Shown: positions 1 to 8,918 of the stretch, piece by piece
How positions within the stretch are numbered: position 1 is the first letter of the stretch
Layout of the letters: each line of letters begins with the position of its first letter
Assembly (NCBI GenBank): GCA_963703165.1
Contig: OY969798.1
Location: forward strand, 186,001 to 250,000
Origin: JBQTKD01 sp963703165
GTDB taxonomy: Bacteria; Actinomycetota; Actinomycetes; Sporichthyales; Sporichthyaceae
Length of the DNA: 64,000 nt
Direction of reading: 5' to 3'
Notes under the pieces: model-generated
The model's database searches: none
The model's input: the letters and a program-made list of their open reading frames with translations, nothing else
What the model was told of the DNA's origin: nothing
Position numbers and translations under genes: made by a program

Positions 1-393
1 CGCGTCGCTCTCGTCATCGCCGTCCTCGGGTCCTTCCTTCCCTGGCTCGATCTCGGCTCCTTCAACGCCGGTGGCAAGTCCTTCGTCGAGGGCGCGATCG
101 TCATGTGGGCGGCCTTGATCGGGTTGCTGATCTCCTTCACACGACCGATCGATCCACGGGCCCGTACGTTCGAGGTCGTCCTGGCAGCCCTCACGCTCGG
201 TGCGCCGGGCTGGTTCTACGTGGACACCTTCACGCGCGGGGGCGACGGCTTCGGCGGCTCACCCGGCTACGGACTGTTCCTCTGCGCCGCCGCGGGCGCC
301 TTCTGGCTCGCCTGGCTGGCCTGGGACTACCGCCGCGTGGGTGGCCACGTGCGCCGGCAGCGACCGCCGCGGCGTCTGGACGATTGGGGCTGA
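1..393 (+). CDS. Membrane protein of unknown function, 3' part only
   Basis: The reading frame is open from the first base of the window to a TGA at 391-393, so the gene begins outside the window and about 130 C-terminal residues are visible. The visible part has hydrophobic stretches near its start, around the WAALIGLLISF segment, and near LFLCAAAGAFWLAWLAW. It ends in a basic tail (RRVGGHVRRQRPPRR). This looks like an integral membrane protein with a cytoplasmic basic C-terminus. I do not recognise a family. It converges with the TetR gene on the other strand. Confidence 0.7.
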   Translation, partial: RVALVIAVLGSFLPWLDLGSFNAGGKSFVEGAIVMWAALIGLLISFTRPIDPRARTFEVVLAALTLGAPGWFYVDTFTRGGDGFGGSPGYGLFLCAAAGAFWLAWLAWDYRRVGGHVRRQRPPRRLDDWG

Positions 394-413
394 CGGCCCC
401 GCCGGAGTTCCGC

Positions 414-1037
414 TCAGCTCTCGAGGTGCGGTCGCAGGACCGCCACGGCGAACGCCCGGAGATCGTTCGCGGATTCCAAGGGCCGGGCCAGATGCGGGAC
501 CAGCACGACCGAATGCACGAGTCGCACGACGGTCTCGGCGACGACGTCGACCTGGAATCCCGCGGGTAGCGATCCGCGGGCTGCCTCCGCCTCGAGGACC
601 CCCGTCAGGTAGATCGTCGAGAGACCCATCAATTCACCGCTCGCGAACACCGACAACTCGGCGACCTCGTCGGGGTGTTCAGCGAGGGCGCCGCGGATCA
701 TCGGGTGTGCCCTAATCGCCCCGACGGTGGTGACGAATACGCCCGCCACCCGTTCCAGCGGGTCGGACTCCGCGGCCACCACGAGTTCGAGGTCCGCGAA
801 CAGCCGCTGCAGCTCCCGGCCCAGCACCGCACGAACGAGCTCGTCCTTCGAGCCGAGCCGACGGAACACCGTGTTGCGCCCGACCCGTGCCCGGCGGGCC
901 ACGTCGTCCATGCTCGTGCGCCGCACGCCGTGGCGCGCGAACTGTTCAGCGGCGGCATCGAGGATGCGCGTCAACACCGCGTCGCCGTCGTCCTCGACAA
1001 CCGGCGAGGCGGCGGGAACGACCGTCTGCTCGGGCAT
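414..1037 (-). CDS. TetR/AcrR family transcriptional regulator
   Basis: The product is 207 residues, normal for TetR regulators. The N-terminal helix-turn-helix runs from about residue 25 to 70 and includes TSMDDVARRARVGRNTVFR followed by the typical SKDELVRAVL helix. The remaining helical part would be the ligand-binding and dimerisation domain. It is divergent from the MpaB-like oxygenase gene and is probably its repressor. An imperfect 21-bp palindrome (1061-1081) sits between the two starts. The ligand cannot be predicted. Confidence 0.9.
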   Translation of the reverse strand: MPEQTVVPAASPVVEDDGDAVLTRILDAAAEQFARHGVRRTSMDDVARRARVGRNTVFRRLGSKDELVRAVLGRELQRLFADLELVVAAESDPLERVAGVFVTTVGAIRAHPMIRGALAEHPDEVAELSVFASGELMGLSTIYLTGVLEAEAARGSLPAGFQVDVVAETVVRLVHSVVLVPHLARPLESANDLRAFAVAVLRPHLES

Positions 1038-1060
1038 TGCCGGAGTGTAAGGGTGGGACT

Positions 1061-1081
1061 ATGGTACTTCAAGAGTCCCAT
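1061..1081. promoter_or_regulatory. Candidate TetR operator palindrome
   Basis: The sequence is ATGGtACT, five bases, then AGTcCCAT: two 8-base arms matching at 7 of 8 positions, inside the 65-bp divergent spacer between the TetR and oxygenase starts. A further TGGGACT (1054-1060) pairs with AGTCCCA (1074-1080). Size and position fit a TetR operator repressing one or both genes. Confidence 0.5.
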
Positions 1082-1102
1082 CGTCCCACTGAGGAGATCC
1101 CG

Positions 1103-2350
1103 ATGGCCGCGATCGCGCAGACGACCCGCTCCTCCGCTCCCGACGCCCTCCTGGGCCGGATGAGCCCCGCGTCGGAGGCCTTCTCCGGAGCCATCGACTT
1201 CCTGTTCCCTGCCGCGCGACGCACCGGGGTGGACGGGGCCGAGGCCGAACTTGCCACCCTGGTCGCCGGCTACCGGATCGGCGACCCGACCGCGGATGCG
1301 CTCGTCGCCGCGATGCGGGGCAACCGCGAGCTCTCCGCCCAGTTCGAGGCGGCGCTGACCGGCGGGCTCGCCACGATCGCCCGGCCGACCAAGGAACTGC
1401 GCGCCTTCTTCGCCACCGTCGACGAGGTACCCGACTGGATCGTCGAGGACCAGGTCGCGTTGGGCGTGCGCACCCAGCGACGTATCGACGGCGTCACCGG
1501 GGCGGGAGCCGGCTGGGCGCTGGGATTCCTGCTCGCCGCGATCCTGCCGAACTCCGCGAAGTCCATGTCCACCAACGCCCGCGCCGTCGAGAACGCGGGT
1601 CGTCGATTCGCCGAGACCGGCCGGATCATGTGCGACCTCCTGGCCGTGGACGGCCGCGGACGGTTCGGCGCAGGCACCATCTCCTCGACCCGGCTACGGA
1701 TCCTGCATGCCAACGTCCGCCTCGCCGTGGCGCGCCACGGCGACTGGGACCTCGATTTCTACGGCACACCGATCAGCGCGAGCGACAACCTCGGCGCCTC
1801 GCTCGGCATGGTCGGCGTCGTGCAGACCGCCATGCGGCTCGGGTACCGGTTCACCGCCGAGGAACTCGACGGTGTCGCGCAGTTCGCCGCGCTGTTCGCC
1901 TACCGGCAAGGCGTTCCCGCCGAGCTGATCCCCCGGACCTACGACGACCAACTGCGGTGGTTCCAGGTCACCCTGCGGACCTCACGGGGCGTCGCCGACC
2001 CCGACGCGATCGGACGGCTCATGCCCGCGCTGGTGCAGATCGAGGTCGAGAACCTCCCCCGCCCCGCGCAGGCCGCGGTGCGGCACGTATTCAACGCCTA
2101 CGGCCGGTTGATCTTCGGCCCCGAACTGTCCGATGCCACAGGAATCCCCGACACCCCGATCCGCCGGGTGCTGCCGTGGGCCACCGGCGCGGTCATCCGC
2201 CCCTTCGAGGCCGCACGGGTCCGCTCCGCACGACTCGACCGCGCCACCCACCGCGGGGCGGACCTCATGTGGCGCCGCCTGATGCCACTGATCTACAGCG
2301 ACGAGGCAACTTACGACGCCGACCATGTCGGCACGGTGGTCAAGACCTGA
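1103..2350 (+). CDS. MpaB/DUF2236 (latex-clearing-protein-like) oxygenase family protein
   Basis: The product is about 415 residues. The frame is open further upstream, but ATG 1103 is preceded by GAGGAG at 1091-1096 with six bases spacing, so I start there. The central part (PDWIVEDQVALGVRTQRR, then RLRILHANVRLAVARHG) resembles the DUF2236/oxygenase MpaB family, which includes the b-type-haem latex clearing protein of actinobacteria; a conserved Arg and His pocket binds haem in that family. There is no clear signal peptide, so a cytoplasmic enzyme is more likely than secreted rubber oxygenase. The substrate is unknown. It is divergent from the TetR gene, probably its regulator. Confidence 0.75.
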   Translation: MAAIAQTTRSSAPDALLGRMSPASEAFSGAIDFLFPAARRTGVDGAEAELATLVAGYRIGDPTADALVAAMRGNRELSAQFEAALTGGLATIARPTKELRAFFATVDEVPDWIVEDQVALGVRTQRRIDGVTGAGAGWALGFLLAAILPNSAKSMSTNARAVENAGRRFAETGRIMCDLLAVDGRGRFGAGTISSTRLRILHANVRLAVARHGDWDLDFYGTPISASDNLGASLGMVGVVQTAMRLGYRFTAEELDGVAQFAALFAYRQGVPAELIPRTYDDQLRWFQVTLRTSRGVADPDAIGRLMPALVQIEVENLPRPAQAAVRHVFNAYGRLIFGPELSDATGIPDTPIRRVLPWATGAVIRPFEAARVRSARLDRATHRGADLMWRRLMPLIYSDEATYDADHVGTVVKT

Positions 2351-2465
2351 CGCCCTCCGCTGACGCACAAGATCACCATTTCCGGTTTGTCCGGATGATC
2401 ACTGGGCAGCGCCCCGCATGAGGCGATCAGACATCGCGCGCCCGCTGACGGTGAAAGGGGTCGAC

Positions 2466-5462
2466 GTGACGGTCGTCGATCGGACGCCGGACCAGCGCAC
2501 CGACGGCGATCCCGGACGGCTTCCCGAACTCCCCCACGACGCGGCGCCGGCTGTGGTGGTCGCGACCGTCCGCGACCTCCTGCAGGAGATCACCGGCCGC
2601 TGGCTGCCGGAGTCGCAGTCCGTCTCGCTGCCCGGCGGACTGTCCGGCCTGGCCACCACGGCACGCGTACCGATCGCGGTCCCCTATCAACTGGCCTCGC
2701 TGGTCCTCGGCGTCCCGCTCGCGCAGCCCGAGGACCCGTGGACCGTCGCGCCACTGCGCGCCTGGGCCGGACCCGCCACCGTCGACCGGTTGCGGGCGAT
2801 CCCCCTGCACTTCGACGGCGACGCGATCCACTACGCCATACCCGAAACCCCGACCCTCGCGCAGAGCGCGGCGGTCGCCGACGCCTTCGGGGTCCGCACT
2901 GCACGGGCACTGCTGTGCACGCCGGAGAGCGTCGGCATCTGGAGCCTGCCCACCGACCCCGGAAGGCGACCCGCCCGGCCCGTGCTCGACACCGCGTTGA
3001 CGAGCAGCAACGTGTGGATGGCGGCACTGCGGCGATTGCCGCTGCCGCGTCCGCCAGGGCGTGAGCTCGGTGCCGTGGTCGGCCTCGGCGGATCGACGGC
3101 TGCCGTCGTCGGCGACCCTCGGGCGATCGACGTCCTGGGACCGATCGTCACCCGACTGACCGGACTGCCTGTCGCTCACGCCCAGGTACCGCCGGACGTG
3201 GAGAAGTGGCTCGCGGAAAGTTCCGAGTCCGCACCCACGCCGTCGGCGCCGGAACTGGTCGAGCAACTCCGCTGTCTCCCGACAACCTTGCGTGGCCTGG
3301 GCTGGCACGGCGCGCTGGCCGGGCTGGCCGGTGACCAGCGGGTGCGGATCGCGGCCTGGGCGCTCGGCGTCCCGTGGCTGAGCGCCGAGGTGGCGGCGCT
3401 AATCGCCGCAAGGCGACCGCAGCAGGCGAACGACCTCTTCACCGATCCGGACTGGGCCGTCGGTCCATGGACGGACGGCCGACGCCGTCGCGCCGTCGTC
3501 GTCGGGGTCCCGCCACTCACCCCCGAATCCGACCCAGCCCACGACGCCTACGCCGAGGCGCTGCTGTCCGCGCCGTTGGCCGATGCCCTCTCCGTCGAGG
3601 TCGCGGCCACCGCGATGTCGCGGGTCCAGGCGGGCGCAACCCTCGACGAGGCGTTGACCGAGATCGCACCGGAACTGTCGGTGAGCGCCTTGCTCGCGCA
3701 GCACGTCGGACTGCCTACCGTCGACCTGGACCCGCAGCCGCACGAGGAGGCTCAGGTCGACGCCTTGGGGCGCGCCCGTCGGGCGGCCCATTGGGACGAC
3801 CCCGTCGGCCCGCCCGGGCACCCGGTGCTCGATGAACCCGGCGTGGTCCCGGTCCAGCACGATCCCGACGGCACGCTCGTGGTCGCGGTCGCGGATCCGT
3901 TGGAGCCCGGGTTGCTCACGCGGCTGACGGCGATGACCACCCGGCCGGTCCGGATGGCCGTCGCGCCACGCGACCAGATCGAGCGCGCCCGCAAGCGTCT
4001 GCTGGCCCGCGGGTCGCTCGAGATCGCCGCGCTGCAGGCCGAGCTGTCCGCCGCACAGCGCCACCGGGTGCGGCTGCACTGCGCCCAGTGGAAGGTCTCC
4101 CCCGCTCAGGCAGTGCTCGATCTCGGTCTCCTGGCCGAGAGCGCGCCGGCCGAGCGTCGCTTCGTGCGTCGCGTGACCCGGCGCCGGGACGACTCCGCCG
4201 ACCTTGTCCTGACGCCCGATCAGAAGATCGTGCTCACCGCGAGTGCGCTGCTGCTCGGCATGACAGTGCTTCTGGTCCCGTGGCCGACGCTCAGCGCGCT
4301 CACCGCATTCGTGCTGGCGCTGCTCGCCACGACCGGCGCCGTCCGCCTCTGGGGGGCGGTGCGCGTGCGGCGTGTTTCCGCACGCGTGGCTCCGCCCCGG
4401 TCCGAGCTCGCCGAGACCCCGATCGTCACGCTGCTCGTCCCCCTGGCCGCCTGCGCGGTGCAGTGGGCGACGGTGGTGAAGCGACTGTCCGCGTTCGACT
4501 ATCCCCCCGACCGACTCGACGTGAAGCTCCTCGTCGACGAGGACGCCCTCGCAGTGCAGGCGACGCTCGGTGGGCTGACGTTGCCCGAATATGCCGAGGT
4601 GCTCGTAGTCCCGGGCAGCAAGGCCACCGGCCGGTACAAGGCCGCCAACTACGGACTCATGCACGCGCGCGGCCGCTACGTCCTCCTGCACGATCCTGCC
4701 GCGCGGGCCGAACCGAACCTCCTCCGCGAGGCGGTGCGCACCTTCCACACGAGCCCGCCTGACGTGGTCGCCCTGCAGGCGGGGCTGCGTCACCGCAACG
4801 AGGCCACCGGCCCGCTTGCTCGCCTTCTGGCCGCCGGGTACGCGATCACCTTCGGGTCGCTGCCCGAGTTGTGCCGCGGTCGGGTACCGATCCCCCTCGG
4901 CCCGACGTCGACGTTCTTCCGCACCGACTGGCTGCGCACGGCGGGCGGGTGGGATCCGCACAACCGCACCGCCCAGGCCGACCTCGGGATCCGCATCCCC
5001 CGTCTCGGTGGACGGGTCGCCGCCCTGAACAGCGTCACCGACCATCCGGCCGCCACGGACGTGCGCGACTGGGTGAATCGCTGCACGCGCTGCGTCGTCG
5101 GTTACCTCCAGACCTACCTGGTGCACATGAGGCGACCGCGGCAACTGCTCGGCGAACTGGGTGTGCGGGGCTTTCTCAGCTTCCAGTGCGCGGTGGCCGG
5201 CACGACGGTGGCCTTCGTGGCGTTCCCGGTCCTGTGGTTCCTCGGCGCCCTCTGGGCCGGCGGAGCGGGCTGGGTCGGGCAGGTATTCCCCGGCCCGACG
5301 CCCGTCGCGTTGGGCGTTCTCGCCGCGAGCACCGGACTCTTTGTGCTCGCCCACCTGCTGGCGCGGCGGACACGGCGCGACGGTGGAGGGTGGCGACTGC
5401 TCCTCACCCCGTGGTACTGGTCAGTGCGACTCGCGAGAGCACGACGCGCGCTACCTTTCTGA
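2466..5462 (+). CDS. Large GT2-fold membrane protein with MshEN/GSPII_E-type domain, catalytically degenerate
   Basis: About 998 residues from GTG 2466, chosen because GAAAGGGG lies five bases upstream; an ATG at 2418 in frame has no ribosome site. The N-terminal half has no catalytic motif I recognise and ends in an MshEN/GSPII_E-N-like unit (near ALLAQHVGLPTVDLD to LVVAVADPLEPGLLTRL). Two membrane helices follow, then a GT2 domain, then C-terminal helices. It aligns by eye with actinobacterial XagB-like glycosyltransferases, but the usual acidic motif YDAEDRPEP reads HDPAARAEP, TEDADLG reads TAQADLG and the QRxRW box reads NRCTRC. I expect a non-catalytic or altered-function homologue. Confidence 0.75.
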   Translation: MTVVDRTPDQRTDGDPGRLPELPHDAAPAVVVATVRDLLQEITGRWLPESQSVSLPGGLSGLATTARVPIAVPYQLASLVLGVPLAQPEDPWTVAPLRAWAGPATVDRLRAIPLHFDGDAIHYAIPETPTLAQSAAVADAFGVRTARALLCTPESVGIWSLPTDPGRRPARPVLDTALTSSNVWMAALRRLPLPRPPGRELGAVVGLGGSTAAVVGDPRAIDVLGPIVTRLTGLPVAHAQVPPDVEKWLAESSESAPTPSAPELVEQLRCLPTTLRGLGWHGALAGLAGDQRVRIAAWALGVPWLSAEVAALIAARRPQQANDLFTDPDWAVGPWTDGRRRRAVVVGVPPLTPESDPAHDAYAEALLSAPLADALSVEVAATAMSRVQAGATLDEALTEIAPELSVSALLAQHVGLPTVDLDPQPHEEAQVDALGRARRAAHWDDPVGPPGHPVLDEPGVVPVQHDPDGTLVVAVADPLEPGLLTRLTAMTTRPVRMAVAPRDQIERARKRLLARGSLEIAALQAELSAAQRHRVRLHCAQWKVSPAQAVLDLGLLAESAPAERRFVRRVTRRRDDSADLVLTPDQKIVLTASALLLGMTVLLVPWPTLSALTAFVLALLATTGAVRLWGAVRVRRVSARVAPPRSELAETPIVTLLVPLAACAVQWATVVKRLSAFDYPPDRLDVKLLVDEDALAVQATLGGLTLPEYAEVLVVPGSKATGRYKAANYGLMHARGRYVLLHDPAARAEPNLLREAVRTFHTSPPDVVALQAGLRHRNEATGPLARLLAAGYAITFGSLPELCRGRVPIPLGPTSTFFRTDWLRTAGGWDPHNRTAQADLGIRIPRLGGRVAALNSVTDHPAATDVRDWVNRCTRCVVGYLQTYLVHMRRPRQLLGELGVRGFLSFQCAVAGTTVAFVAFPVLWFLGALWAGGAGWVGQVFPGPTPVALGVLAASTGLFVLAHLLARRTRRDGGGWRLLLTPWYWSVRLARARRALPF

Positions 5463-5508
5463 CGCACCATCACACCCGTCGCCCTCAGCTGCCGGATACC
5501 GTTGTCGG

Positions 5509-6036
5509 ATGCCATGTCGAATCGTCCTCCTGCGGGCCGTCAACGTCGGCACCGCGCAGTTGCCCATGGCGCGACTGCGGGACCTCGCCCTTGACCTCGG
5601 TGCCACCGACGTGTCGACCTACATCGCCTCGGGCAATCTCCTGTGCACTCCGCCCGGTGCGGCGAAGGCGTTCGGCCGGGCGTTGGAGCAGGCGATCGAG
5701 GCGGAGTTCGGGTTCTTCCGGGAGGCGATCTCCCGCACGCCGGCTGAGATGGCGAAGGCCCTCGCGGCGCATCCCTTCGAGGTGTTGAAGCCCAACTGGT
5801 CCTACGTCACGTTCCTCGCCTCGAAGCCGACCGCCGCCGCCGTCGACAAGGCGCGGACCTACGAGACCGGCGCCGATCTCTGGCAGGTGATCGGCCGGGA
5901 GATGCACATCCGCTACGCCAGTGGCGCCGGGCGCCCGCAGATGAAGGCAGCAGCGATCGGCAAGGCCCTCGGCGTGCCCGGCACGGCCCGCAATCTCAAC
6001 ACGGTGGCGAAGCTCGTCGAGCTGGCGCAGGGCTGA
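5509..6036 (+). CDS. DUF1697 family protein
   Basis: The product is 175 residues, the usual size for DUF1697. The start gives MPCRIVLLRAVNVG, matching the family's opening strand and its R-x-(I/V)-N-V-G motif, followed by YIASGNLLC. The C-terminal part contains the conserved R.LNTV..L segment (ARNLNTVAKLVELA). DUF1697 proteins are small cytoplasmic proteins of unknown function. The gene is 46 bases after the GT2-like gene and is probably independent of it. Confidence 0.9.
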   Translation: MPCRIVLLRAVNVGTAQLPMARLRDLALDLGATDVSTYIASGNLLCTPPGAAKAFGRALEQAIEAEFGFFREAISRTPAEMAKALAAHPFEVLKPNWSYVTFLASKPTAAAVDKARTYETGADLWQVIGREMHIRYASGAGRPQMKAAAIGKALGVPGTARNLNTVAKLVELAQG

Positions 6037-6137
6037 TCGATGCGAACGGGTCGCGACGCGGCGGTATAGGGATCAGATACCGCCAGGTCTCCGTCGCGAA
6101 CGTCGGGCGGCCGGTGATTGCCGTCACCGCACGGGCG

Positions 6138-6911
6138 TCAGCCCGTTGCCAAGGTCATGATCTCGACACCGTCGTCGGTGACGGCGATGGTGTGCTCACT
6201 GTGTGCGGTCCGGCAGCCGGTGACGCTGCGCAGCGTCCAGCCGTCGGCGTCCTTCATGAGGTCGGCAGTGTCGGCCATGACCCACGGCTCCAGGGCCAAC
6301 ATCAGACCCGGGCGCAACTTGAAGCCCCGGCCCGGCCGGCCGTCGTTCAGCACATGCGGCTCCTGGTGCATCGTCGAGCCGATGCCATGCCCACCGAACT
6401 CCGTGTTGACCTCGTAGCCCGCCTGGTGCAGGACCGAACCGATGGCGTGCGAGATGTCGCCGAGGGGCACCCCGGGGCCGGCAATGGCGATCGCAGCCGC
6501 CAGCGCTCGTTCGGTCGCGTCGATCAGGGCGACGCTCTCCGCGGGCTTGCTGTCGCCCACGATGAAACTGATGGCCGAGTCGGCCGCGATCCCGTCCTTG
6601 GTGATGGCGAAGTCAAGGGACAGCAGATCCCCGTCGACGAGGGCGTAATCGTGGGGCAACCCGTGGAGCACTGCGTCGTTGACCCCGGTGCAGATGTAGT
6701 GACCGAACGGCCCGCGCCCGAAGGAGGGCGCGTAGTCGACGTAGCAGGACTCCGCGCCGGCCGCGACGATCATCTCCTTGGTCCACCGGTCGATGTCCAG
6801 CAGATTCGTGCCGACCTCGCATCGGCTCTTGAGCGTCTGCAGGATGTCCGCGACCAGGGCGCCGGTGACCTTCGCCCTGTCCAGTTGCGTGCGGCTCAGG
6901 ATCTCGATCAT
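6138..6911 (-). CDS. map: Type I methionine aminopeptidase
   Basis: The product is 257 residues and removes the N-terminal Met from nascent proteins using two metal ions. All metal and catalytic positions are visible: His83 (VLHGLP), Asp100 (SLDFA), Asp111 (AADSA), His175 (FGGHGIG), Glu208 (LALEP) and Glu239 (AHSEHT). The start is fixed by a 4-nt ATGA overlap with the stop of the upstream thiolase gene, so the two are co-translated. It lacks an N-terminal zinc-finger or SH3-binding extension. Pairing with a thiolase is unusual; it is probably an accessory copy rather than the ribosomal-operon map. Confidence 0.92.
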   Translation of the reverse strand: MIEILSRTQLDRAKVTGALVADILQTLKSRCEVGTNLLDIDRWTKEMIVAAGAESCYVDYAPSFGRGPFGHYICTGVNDAVLHGLPHDYALVDGDLLSLDFAITKDGIAADSAISFIVGDSKPAESVALIDATERALAAAIAIAGPGVPLGDISHAIGSVLHQAGYEVNTEFGGHGIGSTMHQEPHVLNDGRPGRGFKLRPGLMLALEPWVMADTADLMKDADGWTLRSVTGCRTAHSEHTIAVTDDGVEIMTLATG

Positions 6912-8131
6912 GCGGCGCGTTCGAAGATCGCGGCCAGGCCCTGTCCGCCACCGATGCACATGGTCTCCAGGCCGTAGCGAGCCTCGCGGCGGACCAACTC
7001 CCGGGCCAGCGTCGCGAGGATCCGCCCGCCGGTGGCCCCGACGGGGTGACCCAGCGAGATGCCTGAGCCGTGGACGTTGAGCCGGGCGAAGTCGTCCGGG
7101 GTGAAGCCCCATTCCCTGGTGCAGGCGAGCACCTGGGCGGCGAAGGCCTCGTTGAGTTCGATCAGGTCGATGTCGGAGAGCTTGAGCCCGGCCAGTGCCA
7201 GGGCCTTGGCGGTGGACGGGACCGGGCCGATGCCCATCGTCTTGGGGGCGACGCCGGCCAGGCCCCAGGAGACCAGACGGACCGACGGTCGCAGGCCGAG
7301 GGACTCGGCGGTAGCGCGACTGGTGACGATGCAGATCGAGGCGCCGTCGTTCTGCCCGGAGGCATTGCCGGCGGTGACCGTGGCGTCGGGGTCGGCCTTG
7401 CCCAGCACCGGCTTGAGACGGGAGAGGGTCTCCATCGTCGTCGCGGGCCGGATGTGCTCGTCGGCGTCGACGACGGTGTCGCCCTTACGGCCGGGAACGG
7501 TCACGGGGACGATCTCCTCGGCGAAGATCCCCGCGGCCTGCGCGGCGGTGGCGCGCCGGTGGCTCTCGACGGCGAACTCGTCCTGTTCGGCGCGCGGGAT
7601 CGAGTACTCGCGGCGCAGGTTCTCCGCGGTCTCCAGCATCCCGCCGGGCACCGGGTAGTCCTTGCCGCCCGCGGTGACGCGGCCCCGGGCGAGGGAGTCG
7701 TGCAGCATCACGCCGCCGGGGCCCTCGGCGCCCCGCCGCATCGAGGTGGAGAAGAACGCCGCGTTCGACATCGACTCGGCGCCCCCGGCCAGCACGACGT
7801 CGCAGGCACCGGAGCCGACCTGCATCGCGGCGTAGATGACGGCCTGCAGGCCGGAGCCGCAACGGCGGTCGATCTGCAGCCCGGTGGCGGTGATCGGGAG
7901 GCCGGCGTCCAGCGCGGCGACGCGGCCGATCGCGGGGGCGTCCATCGTCGGGTAGCAATTCCCGAGCAGGACGTCGTCGACGCGCTCGGGCGGCAGGCCG
8001 CTGCGCTCGATGACCGCGCGGATGACCGTGGCCGCGAGCTCGTGGGGCGCGACCGTGGCCAGTCCCCCGCCGAACCCGCCGACAGCGGTACGCAACGGCT
8101 CACAGATGACGATGTCAGCGGCACTCGACAT
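6908..8131 (-). CDS. Thiolase (acetyl-CoA acetyltransferase type)
   Basis: The product is 407 residues and would catalyse thiolytic cleavage or Claisen condensation of acyl-CoA. The nucleophilic Cys91 lies in DRRCGSGLQ, the NEAFAAQ motif carries a conserved Glu and Ala, the His is in SLGHPVGATGG, and the second active Cys is in MCIGGGQG. All classical thiolase motifs are intact, pointing to beta-oxidation. It overlaps the downstream map gene by four bases. Confidence 0.94.
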   Translation of the reverse strand: MSSAADIVICEPLRTAVGGFGGGLATVAPHELAATVIRAVIERSGLPPERVDDVLLGNCYPTMDAPAIGRVAALDAGLPITATGLQIDRRCGSGLQAVIYAAMQVGSGACDVVLAGGAESMSNAAFFSTSMRRGAEGPGGVMLHDSLARGRVTAGGKDYPVPGGMLETAENLRREYSIPRAEQDEFAVESHRRATAAQAAGIFAEEIVPVTVPGRKGDTVVDADEHIRPATTMETLSRLKPVLGKADPDATVTAGNASGQNDGASICIVTSRATAESLGLRPSVRLVSWGLAGVAPKTMGIGPVPSTAKALALAGLKLSDIDLIELNEAFAAQVLACTREWGFTPDDFARLNVHGSGISLGHPVGATGGRILATLARELVRREARYGLETMCIGGGQGLAAIFERAA

Positions 8132-8319
8132 GCAATGGTCCTCTCACCAGCGGGCAGCCGTCCCCGCATCCCCCGGGAACGTGACGCCGGTGTTCAGCCG
8201 GGCCTCCTCCGAGCATAGGAAAGCCTCCGCTGCGCTGACGTCAGCGGGTTCCGTCGCAGGCTCGGGGAACGATCAGGCGCGCCCGCGAGAGGGCGAAAAG
8301 GGGCAAAACTGGAAATTCG

Positions 8320-8871
8320 TTGGTCGCACCGGGCGGTGCTCGGGAGCACTGTGCGAATGTGCGCAATCGTCAGATCGCCGTCGCCGCCCCAGGTGTCACT
8401 GACACCGCGCGGCCACGTACAGGCACCCCGCCACAGGCCAGGCGCCCCTTCGGACCGCTGCCGCGCGCTGTGGTTGCGGGCTACGGGATCGTGCTCGCCG
8501 CGGCCGGCGGAACGCTCGGCCAACTGGCGGACGACGGTGGCCCCTCGCGCTGGGTCGGGCTCGGCTGCGTGCTGTTGGGAATCAGCTGCTTGGCCGTCGC
8601 CACTGCCAGGAGGGCACCGGTCCCCGCTGCGGAGGAGGCACCTGAGCCCGACTCGGTGACGCGTCTCGCAGCCCAGTTCGCCGTCGAGGTATCCGACCTG
8701 GAACGCCTCCTCGACGAGTTCGCGGAAGAGCATCCCGCGCTCCGAGCGGTCACGGTCGTCGCTCCGCCGGATCTCCTGTTCTGCCCCACCGCCACCTGTT
8801 GTGGACACATGCCCGGGCGAACCGGGCCGGGCAGCGGTCCGACTGTCTTCTCGTTCGGTCACGCGGCCTGA
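8320..8871 (+). CDS. Hypothetical protein with two membrane helices
   Basis: The open frame gives 183 residues; the start is uncertain (an internal start nearer the helices is possible). Two adjacent hydrophobic segments (PRAVVAGYGIVLAAAGGTL and WVGLGCVLLGISCLAVATA) are followed by an acidic region with helix potential (VSDLERLLDEFAEEHPALRA) and a Cys-rich patch (LLFCPTATCCGH). No family is recognised. The frame has better amino-acid composition than the antisense frame, but the region 8132-8319 and this frame could also be largely non-coding. Confidence 0.45.
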   Translation: MVAPGGAREHCANVRNRQIAVAAPGVTDTARPRTGTPPQARRPFGPLPRAVVAGYGIVLAAAGGTLGQLADDGGPSRWVGLGCVLLGISCLAVATARRAPVPAAEEAPEPDSVTRLAAQFAVEVSDLERLLDEFAEEHPALRAVTVVAPPDLLFCPTATCCGHMPGRTGPGSGPTVFSFGHAA

Positions 8872-8918
8872 GCTCCCTGCCGCGGGAATAGCGCGCGACA
8901 GGATTAGCTTCGTAGAGC

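Noticed and set aside
887..1102. Upstream extension of the MpaB-like oxygenase to 887
   Set aside because: The extension overlaps the TetR gene and is Arg-rich; the ATG at 1103 has a good ribosome site and homology starts after it.
3399..5354. A 650-codon open frame antisense to the GT2-like gene
   Set aside because: Low-complexity Arg/Gly/Asp composition, no motif, and full overlap with a gene with recognisable domains.
8194..8862. Reverse-strand gene overlapping the two-helix hypothetical
   Set aside because: Its product is Arg/Gly/Ser-rich without hydrophobic or family pattern; the forward frame with two helices is more plausible.
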